This document shows positions 17,119-24,925 of a stretch of 55,480 bases of DNA, piece by piece (the stretch's first letter is position 1; each line of letters begins with the position of its first letter). The stretch is from NCBI GenBank assembly GCA_964221845.1, contig CAXPZW010000024.1, positions 1-55,480 on the forward strand, read 5' to 3'. The stretch is from CAXPZW01 sp964221845. Its GTDB lineage: Bacteria; Bacteroidota; Bacteroidia; Flavobacteriales_D; Sanyastnellaceae. Position numbers and translations under genes: made by a program. Under the pieces are notes generated by a model, which saw nothing but the letters and a program-made list of their open reading frames with translations, was not told the origin of the DNA and ran no database searches.

Positions 17119-17735
17119 CGGCGTTTGAACACGCCAAACACGAATTCTTGAATGGTGTCAAACGGCGTGGGGTGCTCCACCACCTGGGTTTGCAACACCG
17201 TCCATTCTGGCGAGAACGCTTCTTGCATCGTGTCGGGGCTGTACTGCTGGATTTCAATGCCGCTGCATTTCAACGGACCGTTGGTAGAAAAGGTGCCAAT
17301 AATGGCGTAGGATCCGGCGTGCGTCGCGGCCTGTTGCACCGATTTGTAAGCCGCTTGATCTTCAGGCGCACGCAGAAAATGAAAGGCGGCGCGGTCGTGC
17401 CAAACGGCGTAGGTGCGGGAAGGCTGAAAGGACGTGATGTCACTCGCAATCCATTGCACGTCAGAAGCGCGGTCTCCCATGCGCTGACGGGCCCGATCAA
17501 GCGCGGCTTCGGAAATGTCCAATACGGTAATGTCCGTGTACCCCAACTCCAACAAATGCTCTGCAAGGAAGCTGTCTCCGCCGCCTACGTCCAACAAGGG
17601 GGCGTCTTTGGGCACATTTAGCCCGGCAATCAAGTCCAACGAAGTGTGTGGATTGGGCTGGTACCAGCTGGTGTTTTCCAGCGGTTTGGTGGTGTAGATC
17701 TGCTCCCAATGGGCAGTGCGCGCTGCGGAATTCAT
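17115..17735 (-). CDS. Class I SAM-dependent methyltransferase
   Basis: A 206-residue Rossmann methyltransferase. Motif I is LLDVGGGDSFLAEHL, motif II the acidic end of ITVLDISEAALDRAR, motif III QWIASDITSF, and post-I residues DRAAFHFL follow. The N-terminus (WEQIYTTKPLENTSWYQPNP) is the block seen in the UbiE/TehB-like small-molecule methyltransferases of many bacteria. The substrate is unknown. It is downstream of the YwqK/lipoprotein pair by 54 bases and has a CATCTTTG box four bases before its ATG, so it may have its own promoter. Confidence 0.85.
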   Translation of the reverse strand: MNSAARTAHWEQIYTTKPLENTSWYQPNPHTSLDLIAGLNVPKDAPLLDVGGGDSFLAEHLLELGYTDITVLDISEAALDRARQRMGDRASDVQWIASDITSFQPSRTYAVWHDRAAFHFLRAPEDQAAYKSVQQAATHAGSYAIIGTFSTNGPLKCSGIEIQQYSPDTMQEAFSPEWTVLQTQVVEHPTPFDTIQEFVFGVFKRR

Positions 17736-17739
17736 GCCG

Positions 17740-17747
17740 CAAAGATG
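17740..17747 (-). promoter_or_regulatory. Possible -7 box of the methyltransferase gene
   Basis: CATCTTTG on the minus strand differs from TAnnTTTG at the first base and ends four bases before the ATG, the same very short gap as at mnmA. Confidence 0.25.
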
Positions 17748-17775
17748 GGCAAAGCGATCGGTGGGGATGCAACTT

Positions 17776-17808
17776 GGGTTACGCGGAGATCAGAGGTCGC
17801 CGTAACCC
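17776..17808 (-). repeat. 8-bp inverted repeat across the lipoprotein stop codon
   Basis: GGGTTACG (17776-17783) and CGTAACCC (17801-17808) pair perfectly around a 17-base loop that contains the stop codon of the lipoprotein gene. There is no T-run, so it is at best a weak or Rho-assisted end or an mRNA-stabilising hairpin. Confidence 0.35.
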
Positions 17809-18473
17809 ACGAACTTGTAGGTGACGTCCACGCCCATCAAGTCTCCAAAGGCGTAGCTGAGGTCTTTGAAGCGGCGCTCAATCATGCCAATGTCGCGGGC
17901 AAATACCGCCCAGGCTTCTTCTTGGTCGATGAGGTTGAAGACACTACGCTGGTTCACGCGCACCACATCCTCAAACTGCAGTTGCAGGCTGATAACGTGT
18001 GATTCGGCGATGGCTCCGTAGGTGTAATCCCAAGTGTCGAGGTCATTGTAAGCGTTGCCGTCCCAGGTGCGCTCGGCGTTGATGGGGAAGACCATGTGGA
18101 TGAACCTGCGGTTGCCTTCCACGCGTTCGGCGGTGGTGGAGGTGCGCTTTTGGGAATAGACCGCCGAGAGGGTCCAACCGTCCGAGAGGGTCGGTCGGGT
18201 GTAACGGTCGATTTTTAGGGCCAGTTGGCCTTCGCCGTCGATGAAGGTCTCGGTGAATTCTTCGCGCACGTAAAACTGGGTGTTGGTCTCTACGCCTGAC
18301 TCGTAATAGGAACTGTCCACCTCATACTCGATGAAGGTACCGACCGTGTTGGGGAAGTAGTCGTACCCCAGATCCACGTCTTGCGGTTCTTCTTTTTTGC
18401 AGGCCGAAAGGGCCAGCGCCGCCAAGAGCAGCAGGCTAAAATTCTTCGGTTTCCACCAGTTCACCTTCCACAT
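17790..18473 (-). CDS. Lipoprotein of unknown function
   Basis: About 227 residues with a lipoprotein signal (SLLLLAALALSAC, then KKEEP), so it is anchored in an envelope membrane. The rest is a soluble mixed alpha/beta domain with many aromatic residues (YDYFPNTVGTFIEYEVDSSY) as in Bacteroidota lipoproteins of unknown function. I do not recognise a named family. The first in-frame ATG is at 18482 and a second at 18473; the second gives a shorter overlap and is used. Its 5' end overlaps the YwqK-type gene by 38 bases, so its translation is probably coupled to that gene. Likely partner of the same process. Confidence 0.75.
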   Translation of the reverse strand: MWKVNWWKPKNFSLLLLAALALSACKKEEPQDVDLGYDYFPNTVGTFIEYEVDSSYYESGVETNTQFYVREEFTETFIDGEGQLALKIDRYTRPTLSDGWTLSAVYSQKRTSTTAERVEGNRRFIHMVFPINAERTWDGNAYNDLDTWDYTYGAIAESHVISLQLQFEDVVRVNQRSVFNLIDQEEAWAVFARDIGMIERRFKDLSYAFGDLMGVDVTYKFVGYGDL

Positions 18474-19500
18474 AGTGTTCAATGCGTATGCGTCGGCCGT
18501 TTTCGTTGTAGAAAGTGACCTCGCCGTCGAGTTTGCCGTCGAGGTAGTCGCCTTCTCGCTTGACCATACGGCCGATCAATCGTTCGCGGTATTCCAGCGG
18601 GATGCCGGGTGCATCTGAATCGATGGGTTCTCGGATCCATTCGCCCACATCGTAATATTCGACAAAGGGACCGTTGAGCACCCCTTCTTCGTAGCTGAGG
18701 CTGTCGCTGGGAATTCCGCTGTCAAAATAGTTCAGAAACCCGCCGTTGTGACGTTTTTCGGTCACCTTTTCTCCAGCTTTGTAGAGGGTGGAGATTTCCA
18801 GCGAGCCGTCAGCATGAAATTTCATCCAGGTACCGTCCTTGAGTCCCGCTTTGTAATTGCCGCGCACTTCACTCACCCCGCTGGGGTATTTGAGCTCGTA
18901 TTTGCCATCCAGTTGGCCGGCGGCGTAATTGCCCTGGCTTTTGACTTTGCCGCGTTCGTAATACTCGGTAAAGGAGCCCTGTTGGAGGCTGTCAACAAAG
19001 GTCTCTTCCTTGTAGAGTTTGCCGCTGGGGTAGAAGGTTTGGCACGTGCCGTTGGGCAAGTCGCGCTTGAAATCTTGGGTGGAACGCAGGCGTCCAGCTT
19101 CGTCGTAGAATTTCCAGACCCCGGATTTTTGGCGGTTGAGGTAGAGCCCTTCGGCGCGCACAGTGCCGTCCAAATCGTATTTGCGTCCGGTGATGGAGGC
19201 TGGTGTTTCGCCGATGAGGTGGATTTCTCGCACCACGCCATCCTTGTCGTAATCGTACCAGTAAAACTCGGTGCCGGGCTTGGGTGCGCCGTTTTCAAAT
19301 TCCCCTGAATAATAGATGTGGCCGTTTTCGAAGGTGCGGTAGTGCAGGCCGTCGGGCTTGGGACGCTCGCGGTTATTGATGTAATAATCGGTGCCGGCCT
19401 CCCCAACAGGGGGCCACGCGTGTTGCGCAGAGGCACACACAGAGAGCATCCAGACCAGGGCCAGGAGTGGGAAAGAGAAACGGGCGATTCGTTTTTCCAT
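18436..19500 (-). CDS. Secreted MORN/YwqK-repeat protein
   Basis: The 354-residue product starts with a signal peptide (FPLLALVWMLSVCASAQ) at the ATG at 19500; a longer upstream frame lacks any signal and is rejected. Then come about ten repeats of the 'G.w..Y...G.l....y..G...G' type, e.g. KSGVWKFYDEAGRL, LPNGTCQTFYPSGKLYKEE, LDGKYELKYPSGVSEV, KDGTWMKFHADGSL. This is the YwqK / MORN variant fold often labelled 'toxin-antitoxin YwqK family antitoxin', a label with little support in secreted Bacteroidota members. The role is unknown; the repeats form a beta-solenoid-like surface. It is first in a minus-strand operon with the overlapping lipoprotein gene and is divergent from mdh. Confidence 0.82.
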   Translation of the reverse strand: MEKRIARFSFPLLALVWMLSVCASAQHAWPPVGEAGTDYYINNRERPKPDGLHYRTFENGHIYYSGEFENGAPKPGTEFYWYDYDKDGVVREIHLIGETPASITGRKYDLDGTVRAEGLYLNRQKSGVWKFYDEAGRLRSTQDFKRDLPNGTCQTFYPSGKLYKEETFVDSLQQGSFTEYYERGKVKSQGNYAAGQLDGKYELKYPSGVSEVRGNYKAGLKDGTWMKFHADGSLEISTLYKAGEKVTEKRHNGGFLNYFDSGIPSDSLSYEEGVLNGPFVEYYDVGEWIREPIDSDAPGIPLEYRERLIGRMVKREGDYLDGKLDGEVTFYNENGRRIRIEHYVEGELVETEEF

Positions 19501-19692
19501 ACGGCAAGTTGTACCGGCCCAAGTTGCAAATCCGAGGCCACGATTTGAAACCTCAACGTCAACGGTTTTCCACATGTTGCCAATGCGAACAAGATCAGCG
19601 GTTTCTACACCACTAGGCACTAGGAGTTTCGTAATTTCGCGCCCGGTTCGAGCCGGAAGTGTTCGGCCCTGAAAATTCTAAATCCACACCCC

Positions 19693-20616
19693 ATGAAAGT
19701 GACGGTTGTTGGCGCCGGTAACGTAGGTGCCACCTGTGCAAACGTTCTGGCCACCCGCGAGGTGGTGAACGAAGTTGTTCTCCTCGACATCAAAGAAGGC
19801 TTCGCCGAAGGTAAAGCCCTCGACATTTGGGAAACTTCTCCCATCAACCTGTACGACACCCGCACCGTAGGTAGCACCAACGACTACAGCAAAACGGCCG
19901 ACTCAGAAGTGGTGGTGATCACCTCGGGCCTCCCACGCAAGCCGGGGATGAGCCGCGACGATTTGATTTCGACCAACGCCGGCATCGTATCGAGCGTGAC
20001 CGAGAACGTGCTCAAGCACTCGCCCAACGCCATCCTGATCATCGTATCCAACCCGTTGGACGTGATGACCTACTGCGCATACCTGAACGCCAAGGTGGAC
20101 AGCAAGCGCGTGTTCGGTATGGCCGGTGTGTTGGACACCGCGCGTTACCGCTCGTTCCTCGCTGAGGAGCTGAACGTGTCTCCTAAGGACATCCAAGCTG
20201 TACTGATGGGTGGCCACGGCGACACCATGGTGCCGCTCCCACGCTACACCACTGTTGCAGGTATTCCAGTGACCGAGCTGATCGACAGCGACAAGCTGGA
20301 CGCCATTGTAGAGCGCACCAAAAAGGGCGGCGGCGAGATCGTCAACCTGCTGGGCACCTCTGCTTGGTACGCACCAGGTGCAGCGGCTGCACAGATGGTA
20401 GAAGCTGTAGTGAAAGACCAAAAGCGCATCTTCCCTTGCTGCGCTTGGTTGGACGGCGAATACGGCATGAAGGGCATCTACTTGGGTGTTCCTGTAAAGC
20501 TCGGCAAAACCGGTATCGAAGAAATCATCGAACTGGACCTCAACGCCGACGAAAAGGCCCTGCTGGACACCTCCGCCGAGCACGTGCGTGAGGTGATGGC
20601 CATCTTGGACAAATAA
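19693..20616 (+). CDS. mdh: Malate dehydrogenase
   Basis: Interconverts malate and oxaloacetate with NAD in the TCA cycle. The 307-residue protein is of the lactate-dehydrogenase-like type: dinucleotide motif VVGAGNVGA (5-13), NAD-selecting Asp32 in LLDI, substrate Arg82 and Arg88 in LPRKPGMSRDD, Asp148/Arg151 in LDTARYR, and catalytic His175 in GGHGD. Length and all key residues are normal. It stands alone with a strong terminator. Together with pckA at 24.9 kb it covers the malate-oxaloacetate-PEP node. Confidence 0.97.
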   Translation: MKVTVVGAGNVGATCANVLATREVVNEVVLLDIKEGFAEGKALDIWETSPINLYDTRTVGSTNDYSKTADSEVVVITSGLPRKPGMSRDDLISTNAGIVSSVTENVLKHSPNAILIIVSNPLDVMTYCAYLNAKVDSKRVFGMAGVLDTARYRSFLAEELNVSPKDIQAVLMGGHGDTMVPLPRYTTVAGIPVTELIDSDKLDAIVERTKKGGGEIVNLLGTSAWYAPGAAAAQMVEAVVKDQKRIFPCCAWLDGEYGMKGIYLGVPVKLGKTGIEEIIELDLNADEKALLDTSAEHVREVMAILDK

Positions 20617-20633
20617 TTCCATTCCCATCATAG

Positions 20634-20665
20634 AAAAAGCCGCATCCCTAGGGTGCGGCTTTTTT
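20634..20665 (+). terminator. Rho-independent terminator of mdh
   Basis: AAAAAGCCGCATCCC pairs with GGGTGCGGCTTTTT with one bulged base and a two-base loop, followed by T-run. It lies 17 bases after the mdh stop. Confidence 0.88.
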
Positions 20666-20734
20666 ATTGCTGTTCGGGGGCGTTCGCCAGTGGATATGCC
20701 GCAGGTGTATGTGTCCTGCCTAGAGTGCGCCTTG

Positions 20735-20890
20735 CTAGTCGGTGAAGGCCGCACGCAAAGGGTCAACCCCCAACTGCACCAAATACTGTCTGAATGAGGT
20801 GTGTGCCAACAAAGGCAAGTCCACGTGGGTGATGCTGTGGGCCTAGACGTCGAAGGCTGCAAAGGCCTGTTCTAAGTTTAACCCACCTAA
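20735..20890 (-). other. Possible remnant of a coding sequence, interrupted by a stop
   Basis: Between mdh and the VCBS protein gene the minus strand carries a frame with codon use like its neighbours (TTG and GTG for Leu and Val, GCC and GAC) reading ...EQAFAAFDV, a TAG at 20843-20845, then HSITHVDLPLLAH and onward for 35 codons to a TAG at 20735. No start codon is found before the VCBS gene stop. It may be a decayed gene tail or chance; I recognise no family. Confidence 0.2.
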
Positions 20891-20895
20891 GAAAA

Positions 20896-23172
20896 TCAGG
20901 GTTGTTTCACCCAACGTGCGGTGTGCTGCGTTCCGTCGTGGATCCATCGAATGAGGTAGCAGCCGGCGGGCAATGCTTGGGTGTACATCGTGTGCCGCAC
21001 CGAAGTGGGGAAGTCACGTGCCACAAGTCTTCCTTCGAGGGTGCGGATTTCAAGCAGGCCTCCAGCGCTGGGCGCAGGCAATGCCACGGTGAATTGATCG
21101 CTGCCAGGGTTGGGGTACGCCTGCATTTGGGCTTCAGGAATGCCGAGTTCTTGCAAGTTCACCAACACGTCACCGCCTTGGAAGTAGGAGAGGCCTCCTG
21201 CGCGGTTGCCCACCACGTAGTCCAAGGTGTCGTCTTGGTTGAAGTCGTACACCAATGGTGCAGCATAGGTCCCTTCCCAAATGTCAAAGAAGACCTCTTC
21301 CAAGGTGGTGAAGGTTGCCTCAAAATTGCCTTGCACGTTCCCAAAACGGTTGGTGTAGCCCACCTCGCTGCCGATGAGCAGTTCCCATTGGCCCTCAGGG
21401 TTGATGTACATGTGAGGCACACTGTAGCCGTTGATGCCTAAGAAGTTGCTGGCCACCACATCGCCGATGGTGTCAATCTGGTGCTCAAAACTGAAGACGG
21501 TGGCCGTGCCCACGTTCTCGATGTAGTTGACGTTGCCGTTTTTTTCGCCCACCAGCAGGTCCAAAAGGTCGTCTCCGTTGCAATCCCAGAGCTGGGGCGT
21601 GGAGAATTGCCCCACGTCCAGGTTGCCGCCGTCGGCTGCAGGGATGTTGGGAATTTCCAACGCAAAGTCGGCCTGAGCGCCGGTGGCGTTGTTGCGGAAG
21701 AAGTGCAGGATTCCCGTCTCTTCTCCGAGGATGAGGTCGAGGTCACCGTCGCCGTCCAGGTCCCCAAAGGCGGGGTAGACGCTCTCCAAGCCGTATTGCG
21801 GCAGGTTGAGCCAGTTGGCATCGATCAAGTCAAACGCCGGAGCATCGGCGGTACCCACGTTACGCAACAGCGCCAATTGGGAGGGTTGCTGGTCTACATC
21901 CTCGTTGTATTCCTTATTGGACACGACCAGGTCCATCAACCCGTCGCCGTTTTCGTCAAAAGCTACTGGGTAGGCTCCGCGCCCAAAGTCCAGCATTTCG
22001 TGTTGGAGAAAGGCGGTAGAAGTGAGGTCAAAGTCGGGCAAGTCGTCCTGGCCGTTGTTGGTGTAGAACCACACACTTTCGTTGTCTTCGGTGCCCACGA
22101 TGTTGTTGGGAGACACCAGCAAGTCTTTGGTGCCATCGCCGGTCACATCCAAGTAATATCCGGCGGGGAACACACGCAAATCCACCGGTTCGGTGTCCAT
22201 GAATGGAGCCGGGAAGTTGTCAAATGCAGTGGTGGCCGAGTCCTGTCCGTCGGGGCATTCGCCCATAAGCAGGGCCGTCATACTGGGATCGGTCACGTCG
22301 CTGAGCACCAAATCAAGCAGGCCGTTTTGGTCCAAGTCCAGTTGGAGGATGGCTCCCCCGGCGTGGCGGGAGCGGGTAGTGGCCTGCTCTCCAGTCAGGA
22401 TGCGTGGATCGATCACGTTGAACGGACACTCAAAGTCGTTGCCAATGAAGATGGTAAAGTCCTCAGAAGCCTCGCCCAACTTGCCATAACAGCGGTTGGC
22501 GCAGATGTATTCTGGGGTGGAGCAATCGCCGTTTTCCACCGCCATGTTTTTGAAGAAGAAGATGGTGGTGGCCGCATCCGACCAGGTGAAAATGTCCAAG
22601 TCGCCATCACCCTCGTAGTCCACCACAGAAGGGACATCTACGCTGAGGCAGAACAGCGTTGCGTCAAAGGGTGAGCCGCTTAGGTTGTAGCTGGCTTGCA
22701 CCAACTCATCGGCCAATTCAAAGGATAGGTTGCCCGGGGTGGAGGTGTTGCGGTACCAGGTCATGCCGTTGCTGGCCGCAGTGAGCAAGTCTTCTTTGCC
22801 GTCACAGTCCATGTCTTTGAGCAAAGCCCATTCGCTCATCTCCGGAAATGCCTCGAGCAAGGAGACGTCGTGGGTGTATTGCGGGTTGGATCCAGGCATC
22901 TGGCTGTTGAGCAGCACCATGGCGCGGTCGCCGATACGGTCAAACACAAACAGGTCCAAGGTGCCGTTGAGGTCCAAGTCGGCTTGGGACCATTGGGGCG
23001 AGTTGAGTCCGCCGGCCCACGCCAAGTCAAAGGTGAGGTCTCCTTCGGTGACCGGGATGTATGGATTTCGGTTGAGCTCCCATTGGCCATCCATGGGCAC
23101 CGCACAAAACAGTAAAGCACCGATCAACAGGAAGGGGTATTTTCGCACAGAGTCAAGCAAACATCGCAGCAT
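20896..23172 (-). CDS. Secreted VCBS/FG-GAP repeat protein with T9SS type A sorting domain
   Basis: The product (758 residues from ATG 23172) has a signal peptide (YPFLLIGALLFCAVPMDGQ) and nine FG-GAP/VCBS-type repeats with calcium-loop motifs such as DLDLNGTLDLFVFD, DYEGDGDLDIFTW, DLDGDGDLDLILG and DFNQDDTLDYVVG, which form an integrin-like beta-propeller. The end (MQAYPNPGSDQFTV... LPAGCYLIRW... ARWVKQP) is a type A T9SS sorting domain, so the protein is exported across the outer membrane and processed. The function is probably adhesive; no enzyme domain is seen. The start codon shares bases with that of the divergent gene at 23171; a GTG at 23148 would also leave an intact signal peptide. 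Confidence 0.88.
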   Translation of the reverse strand: MLRCLLDSVRKYPFLLIGALLFCAVPMDGQWELNRNPYIPVTEGDLTFDLAWAGGLNSPQWSQADLDLNGTLDLFVFDRIGDRAMVLLNSQMPGSNPQYTHDVSLLEAFPEMSEWALLKDMDCDGKEDLLTAASNGMTWYRNTSTPGNLSFELADELVQASYNLSGSPFDATLFCLSVDVPSVVDYEGDGDLDIFTWSDAATTIFFFKNMAVENGDCSTPEYICANRCYGKLGEASEDFTIFIGNDFECPFNVIDPRILTGEQATTRSRHAGGAILQLDLDQNGLLDLVLSDVTDPSMTALLMGECPDGQDSATTAFDNFPAPFMDTEPVDLRVFPAGYYLDVTGDGTKDLLVSPNNIVGTEDNESVWFYTNNGQDDLPDFDLTSTAFLQHEMLDFGRGAYPVAFDENGDGLMDLVVSNKEYNEDVDQQPSQLALLRNVGTADAPAFDLIDANWLNLPQYGLESVYPAFGDLDGDGDLDLILGEETGILHFFRNNATGAQADFALEIPNIPAADGGNLDVGQFSTPQLWDCNGDDLLDLLVGEKNGNVNYIENVGTATVFSFEHQIDTIGDVVASNFLGINGYSVPHMYINPEGQWELLIGSEVGYTNRFGNVQGNFEATFTTLEEVFFDIWEGTYAAPLVYDFNQDDTLDYVVGNRAGGLSYFQGGDVLVNLQELGIPEAQMQAYPNPGSDQFTVALPAPSAGGLLEIRTLEGRLVARDFPTSVRHTMYTQALPAGCYLIRWIHDGTQHTARWVKQP

Positions 23173-23686
23173 GGAAGACGTTTTGAAAGTCATCATTCCG
23201 GCCGTCGCCGTCATTGGCGTGGCCATCTTTTACTTTGATCGGGCAGTGCGCCAGATGCGTACGCAAGATACCCCAAATCCCGGGCTGGATCGGGAGAAAA
23301 TCATGCTACCCTTGCAGGTTCAGGCCTACGAAAGGCTCACCCTTTTGTTGGAGCGCATCACACCGTCGCCCTTGGTCATGCGTGTGAACGACCAAAAAAG
23401 CAACTCCGCGCAATTGCAGCTCGCGCTATTGCGTGCCATCCGCGATGAGTTTGAGCACAATGTTTCGATGCAGATTTACGTCAGTGATGCCCTCTGGGCT
23501 CAAGTGGTGGCCGCACGCGACGAGTGCGCATCGGTGATCCAAACCGCAGCCCAGTTGGTGGACGCGACAGCACCTTCACTGCGCTTGTGTCAGCAGATTT
23601 TTGAGATCGAAAGCCAACGCGGCAACAAAGCCATCCGCATGGCCATGGCCAGCATCAAGGCTGAAATGAAGCAGCATTTGGTCTGA
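23171..23686 (+). CDS. Single-pass membrane protein, DUF7935-like
   Basis: The 171-residue product has one N-terminal membrane helix (VLKVIIPAVAVIGVAIFYF) and a helical soluble part that I match, from memory, to a Flavobacteriia family whose members carry LPLQVQAYERLTLLLERI, the conserved LRAIRDEFEHNVSMQIYVSD block and a Trp in DALWAQ. The function is unknown; it is cytosolic or periplasmic depending on orientation, more likely cytosolic. The ATG overlaps the ATG of the divergent VCBS gene (CATG). It converges directly with the fasciclin gene: the two stop codons touch. Confidence 0.75.
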   Translation: MEDVLKVIIPAVAVIGVAIFYFDRAVRQMRTQDTPNPGLDREKIMLPLQVQAYERLTLLLERITPSPLVMRVNDQKSNSAQLQLALLRAIRDEFEHNVSMQIYVSDALWAQVVAARDECASVIQTAAQLVDATAPSLRLCQQIFEIESQRGNKAIRMAMASIKAEMKQHLV

Positions 23687-24334
23687 TTACTTGCCCATGG
23701 CAAGAGGCAGTACCTGGTCGGTAGAGATCAAAATGCTCTTGCCCAGCTGCAGGTGCATGCGTGGCATTTCAACGCCGTTTACCAACAGAGGAGCGTTGTG
23801 GTCTTCGCCGAACAACAGGCGGCCGCCGTCTGCGGTAGACAGGTTCTCTACGTAATCAATTTTTTCAGATGGGTAGGCCTGCTCCACTACGTGGCGGGCA
23901 ATGAATTTCTCGCGCAATGCGTCGTTTTCGGCTGCAAACAGTTCGTCGAGGGTGACTTTGGGCAAGGCGTTCATGGCCTTGTTTGTGGGCGCAAAAATGG
24001 TCATCGACTCGCCGTGCAAACGCTTGGCGTAGTGGGTGGTGGAAAGCACTTTGAACAAAGTCGAGTAATCCGGATGGGTTTCGATGTACTTGTACGGAGA
24101 GGTGATGTTTACCTCTGATTTGAGGCGATCCAAGGCCTCTTGGGTTTGTTGTTGTGCGCGGGCCACAGCACCACCTTGGGTCACTTTTTGACCGTTGTTG
24201 GAGTCGGCTTCAGGAGCGGTGCTCGACTGAGCAGGGGCCGATGCATCGGGAGTCGGAGCTGGAGTTTCCTCCGCAGGTGAACAAGCAGTGAGGGCCAGGG
24301 CAAAGCCGGCCGCGAGTAGGTAGTGAGCGCGCAT
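23687..24334 (-). CDS. Fasciclin-domain lipoprotein
   Basis: The 215-residue product has a lipoprotein signal (LAAGFALALTAC, Cys18), a Pro/Ala/Ser-rich linker to about residue 70, and one FAS1 domain: the N-terminal HPDYSTLFKVLS, the hallmark MTIFAPTNKAMNALP, the IARHVVEQAYPS strand and the closing ILISTDQVLPLA. FAS1 domains bind other surface molecules or cell matrix. It is anchored in the envelope with the domain outside. It abuts the DUF7935-like gene tail to tail and is divergent from the DUF423 gene with overlapping start codons (CATG at 24332-24335). Confidence 0.9.
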   Translation of the reverse strand: MRAHYLLAAGFALALTACSPAEETPAPTPDASAPAQSSTAPEADSNNGQKVTQGGAVARAQQQTQEALDRLKSEVNITSPYKYIETHPDYSTLFKVLSTTHYAKRLHGESMTIFAPTNKAMNALPKVTLDELFAAENDALREKFIARHVVEQAYPSEKIDYVENLSTADGGRLLFGEDHNAPLLVNGVEMPRMHLQLGKSILISTDQVLPLAMGK

Positions 24335-24761
24335 GGGTCGTAATTTTGGAAGCGTGAAGATAGCAGATTCCTACCGGAAGAAATGCCTGATTTGGGGCAC
24401 TGGCCTTGCCGGCAGTGCTGTGGTGCTTGGAGCCCTGGGCGCCCACGCGCTCAAACAGGTCCTTACCGCAGCGCAAATGGGCAGTTTTGAAACTGCAGTG
24501 CGCTTTCAATTCTTGCACGCCTTGGCGCTGTTGGTATTGGGCGCATTACCGCAGCATTGGCAACCGCATGCGGGCGTGCGAAAACTCCTGGCGTGGGGCG
24601 CGGTCTGCTTTGCCTTTAGCATATACCTATTGTTGGCCTTGCCAGAAGGCCACGGACTCCGGAGTGTTGCCGGTCCCATTACCCCGGTGGGAGGTGTTTT
24701 GTTAATTCTAGGATGGGGGTGGTGGATGCTATCCACAATCCGCACAAAAGGTGTGCGCTAG
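24333..24761 (+). CDS. DUF423 family membrane protein
   Basis: A 142-residue protein (or 135 from the GTG at 24354) with four membrane helices. It carries the DUF423 signature: GAHALK after the first helix, FQFLHALALLVLG in the second, and GPITPVGGVLLILGW at the end. The family includes YgdD of E. coli; its function is unknown. The ATG at 24333 overlaps the fasciclin gene's start codon, and a TAATTTTG box at 24341-24348 lies downstream of it, so the GTG at 24354 may be the true start. Confidence 0.85.
   Translation: MGRNFGSVKIADSYRKKCLIWGTGLAGSAVVLGALGAHALKQVLTAAQMGSFETAVRFQFLHALALLVLGALPQHWQPHAGVRKLLAWGAVCFAFSIYLLLALPEGHGLRSVAGPITPVGGVLLILGWGWWMLSTIRTKGVR
24341..24348 (+). promoter_or_regulatory. 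Candidate -7 box of the DUF423 gene
   Basis: TAATTTTG matches TAnnTTTG exactly. It lies downstream of the first possible ATG and five bases before a GTG in frame, which argues for the GTG start and a near-leaderless transcript. Confidence 0.35.
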
Positions 24762-24889
24762 ACACTTAGCCCGCCCTGTGCGAGGTGCGGAGGGTTTTGG
24801 CTTGGAAGCCCCGGTTGGCGCGGCTTCTGTAGTTGAAAGATTATAGCCAGAAGAGGGCCAAATCCCACAAACGGGGCAAGGTAAACGGC

Positions 24890-24897
24890 TACCTTTG
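24890..24897 (+). promoter_or_regulatory. Candidate -7 box of pckA
   Basis: TACCTTTG, an exact -7 match, lies 28 bases before the ATG at 24926. The ~130-base gap upstream has no other feature. Confidence 0.4.
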
Positions 24898-24925
24898 CAG
24901 GTAAGTATTCACCAAACCCAACCGT

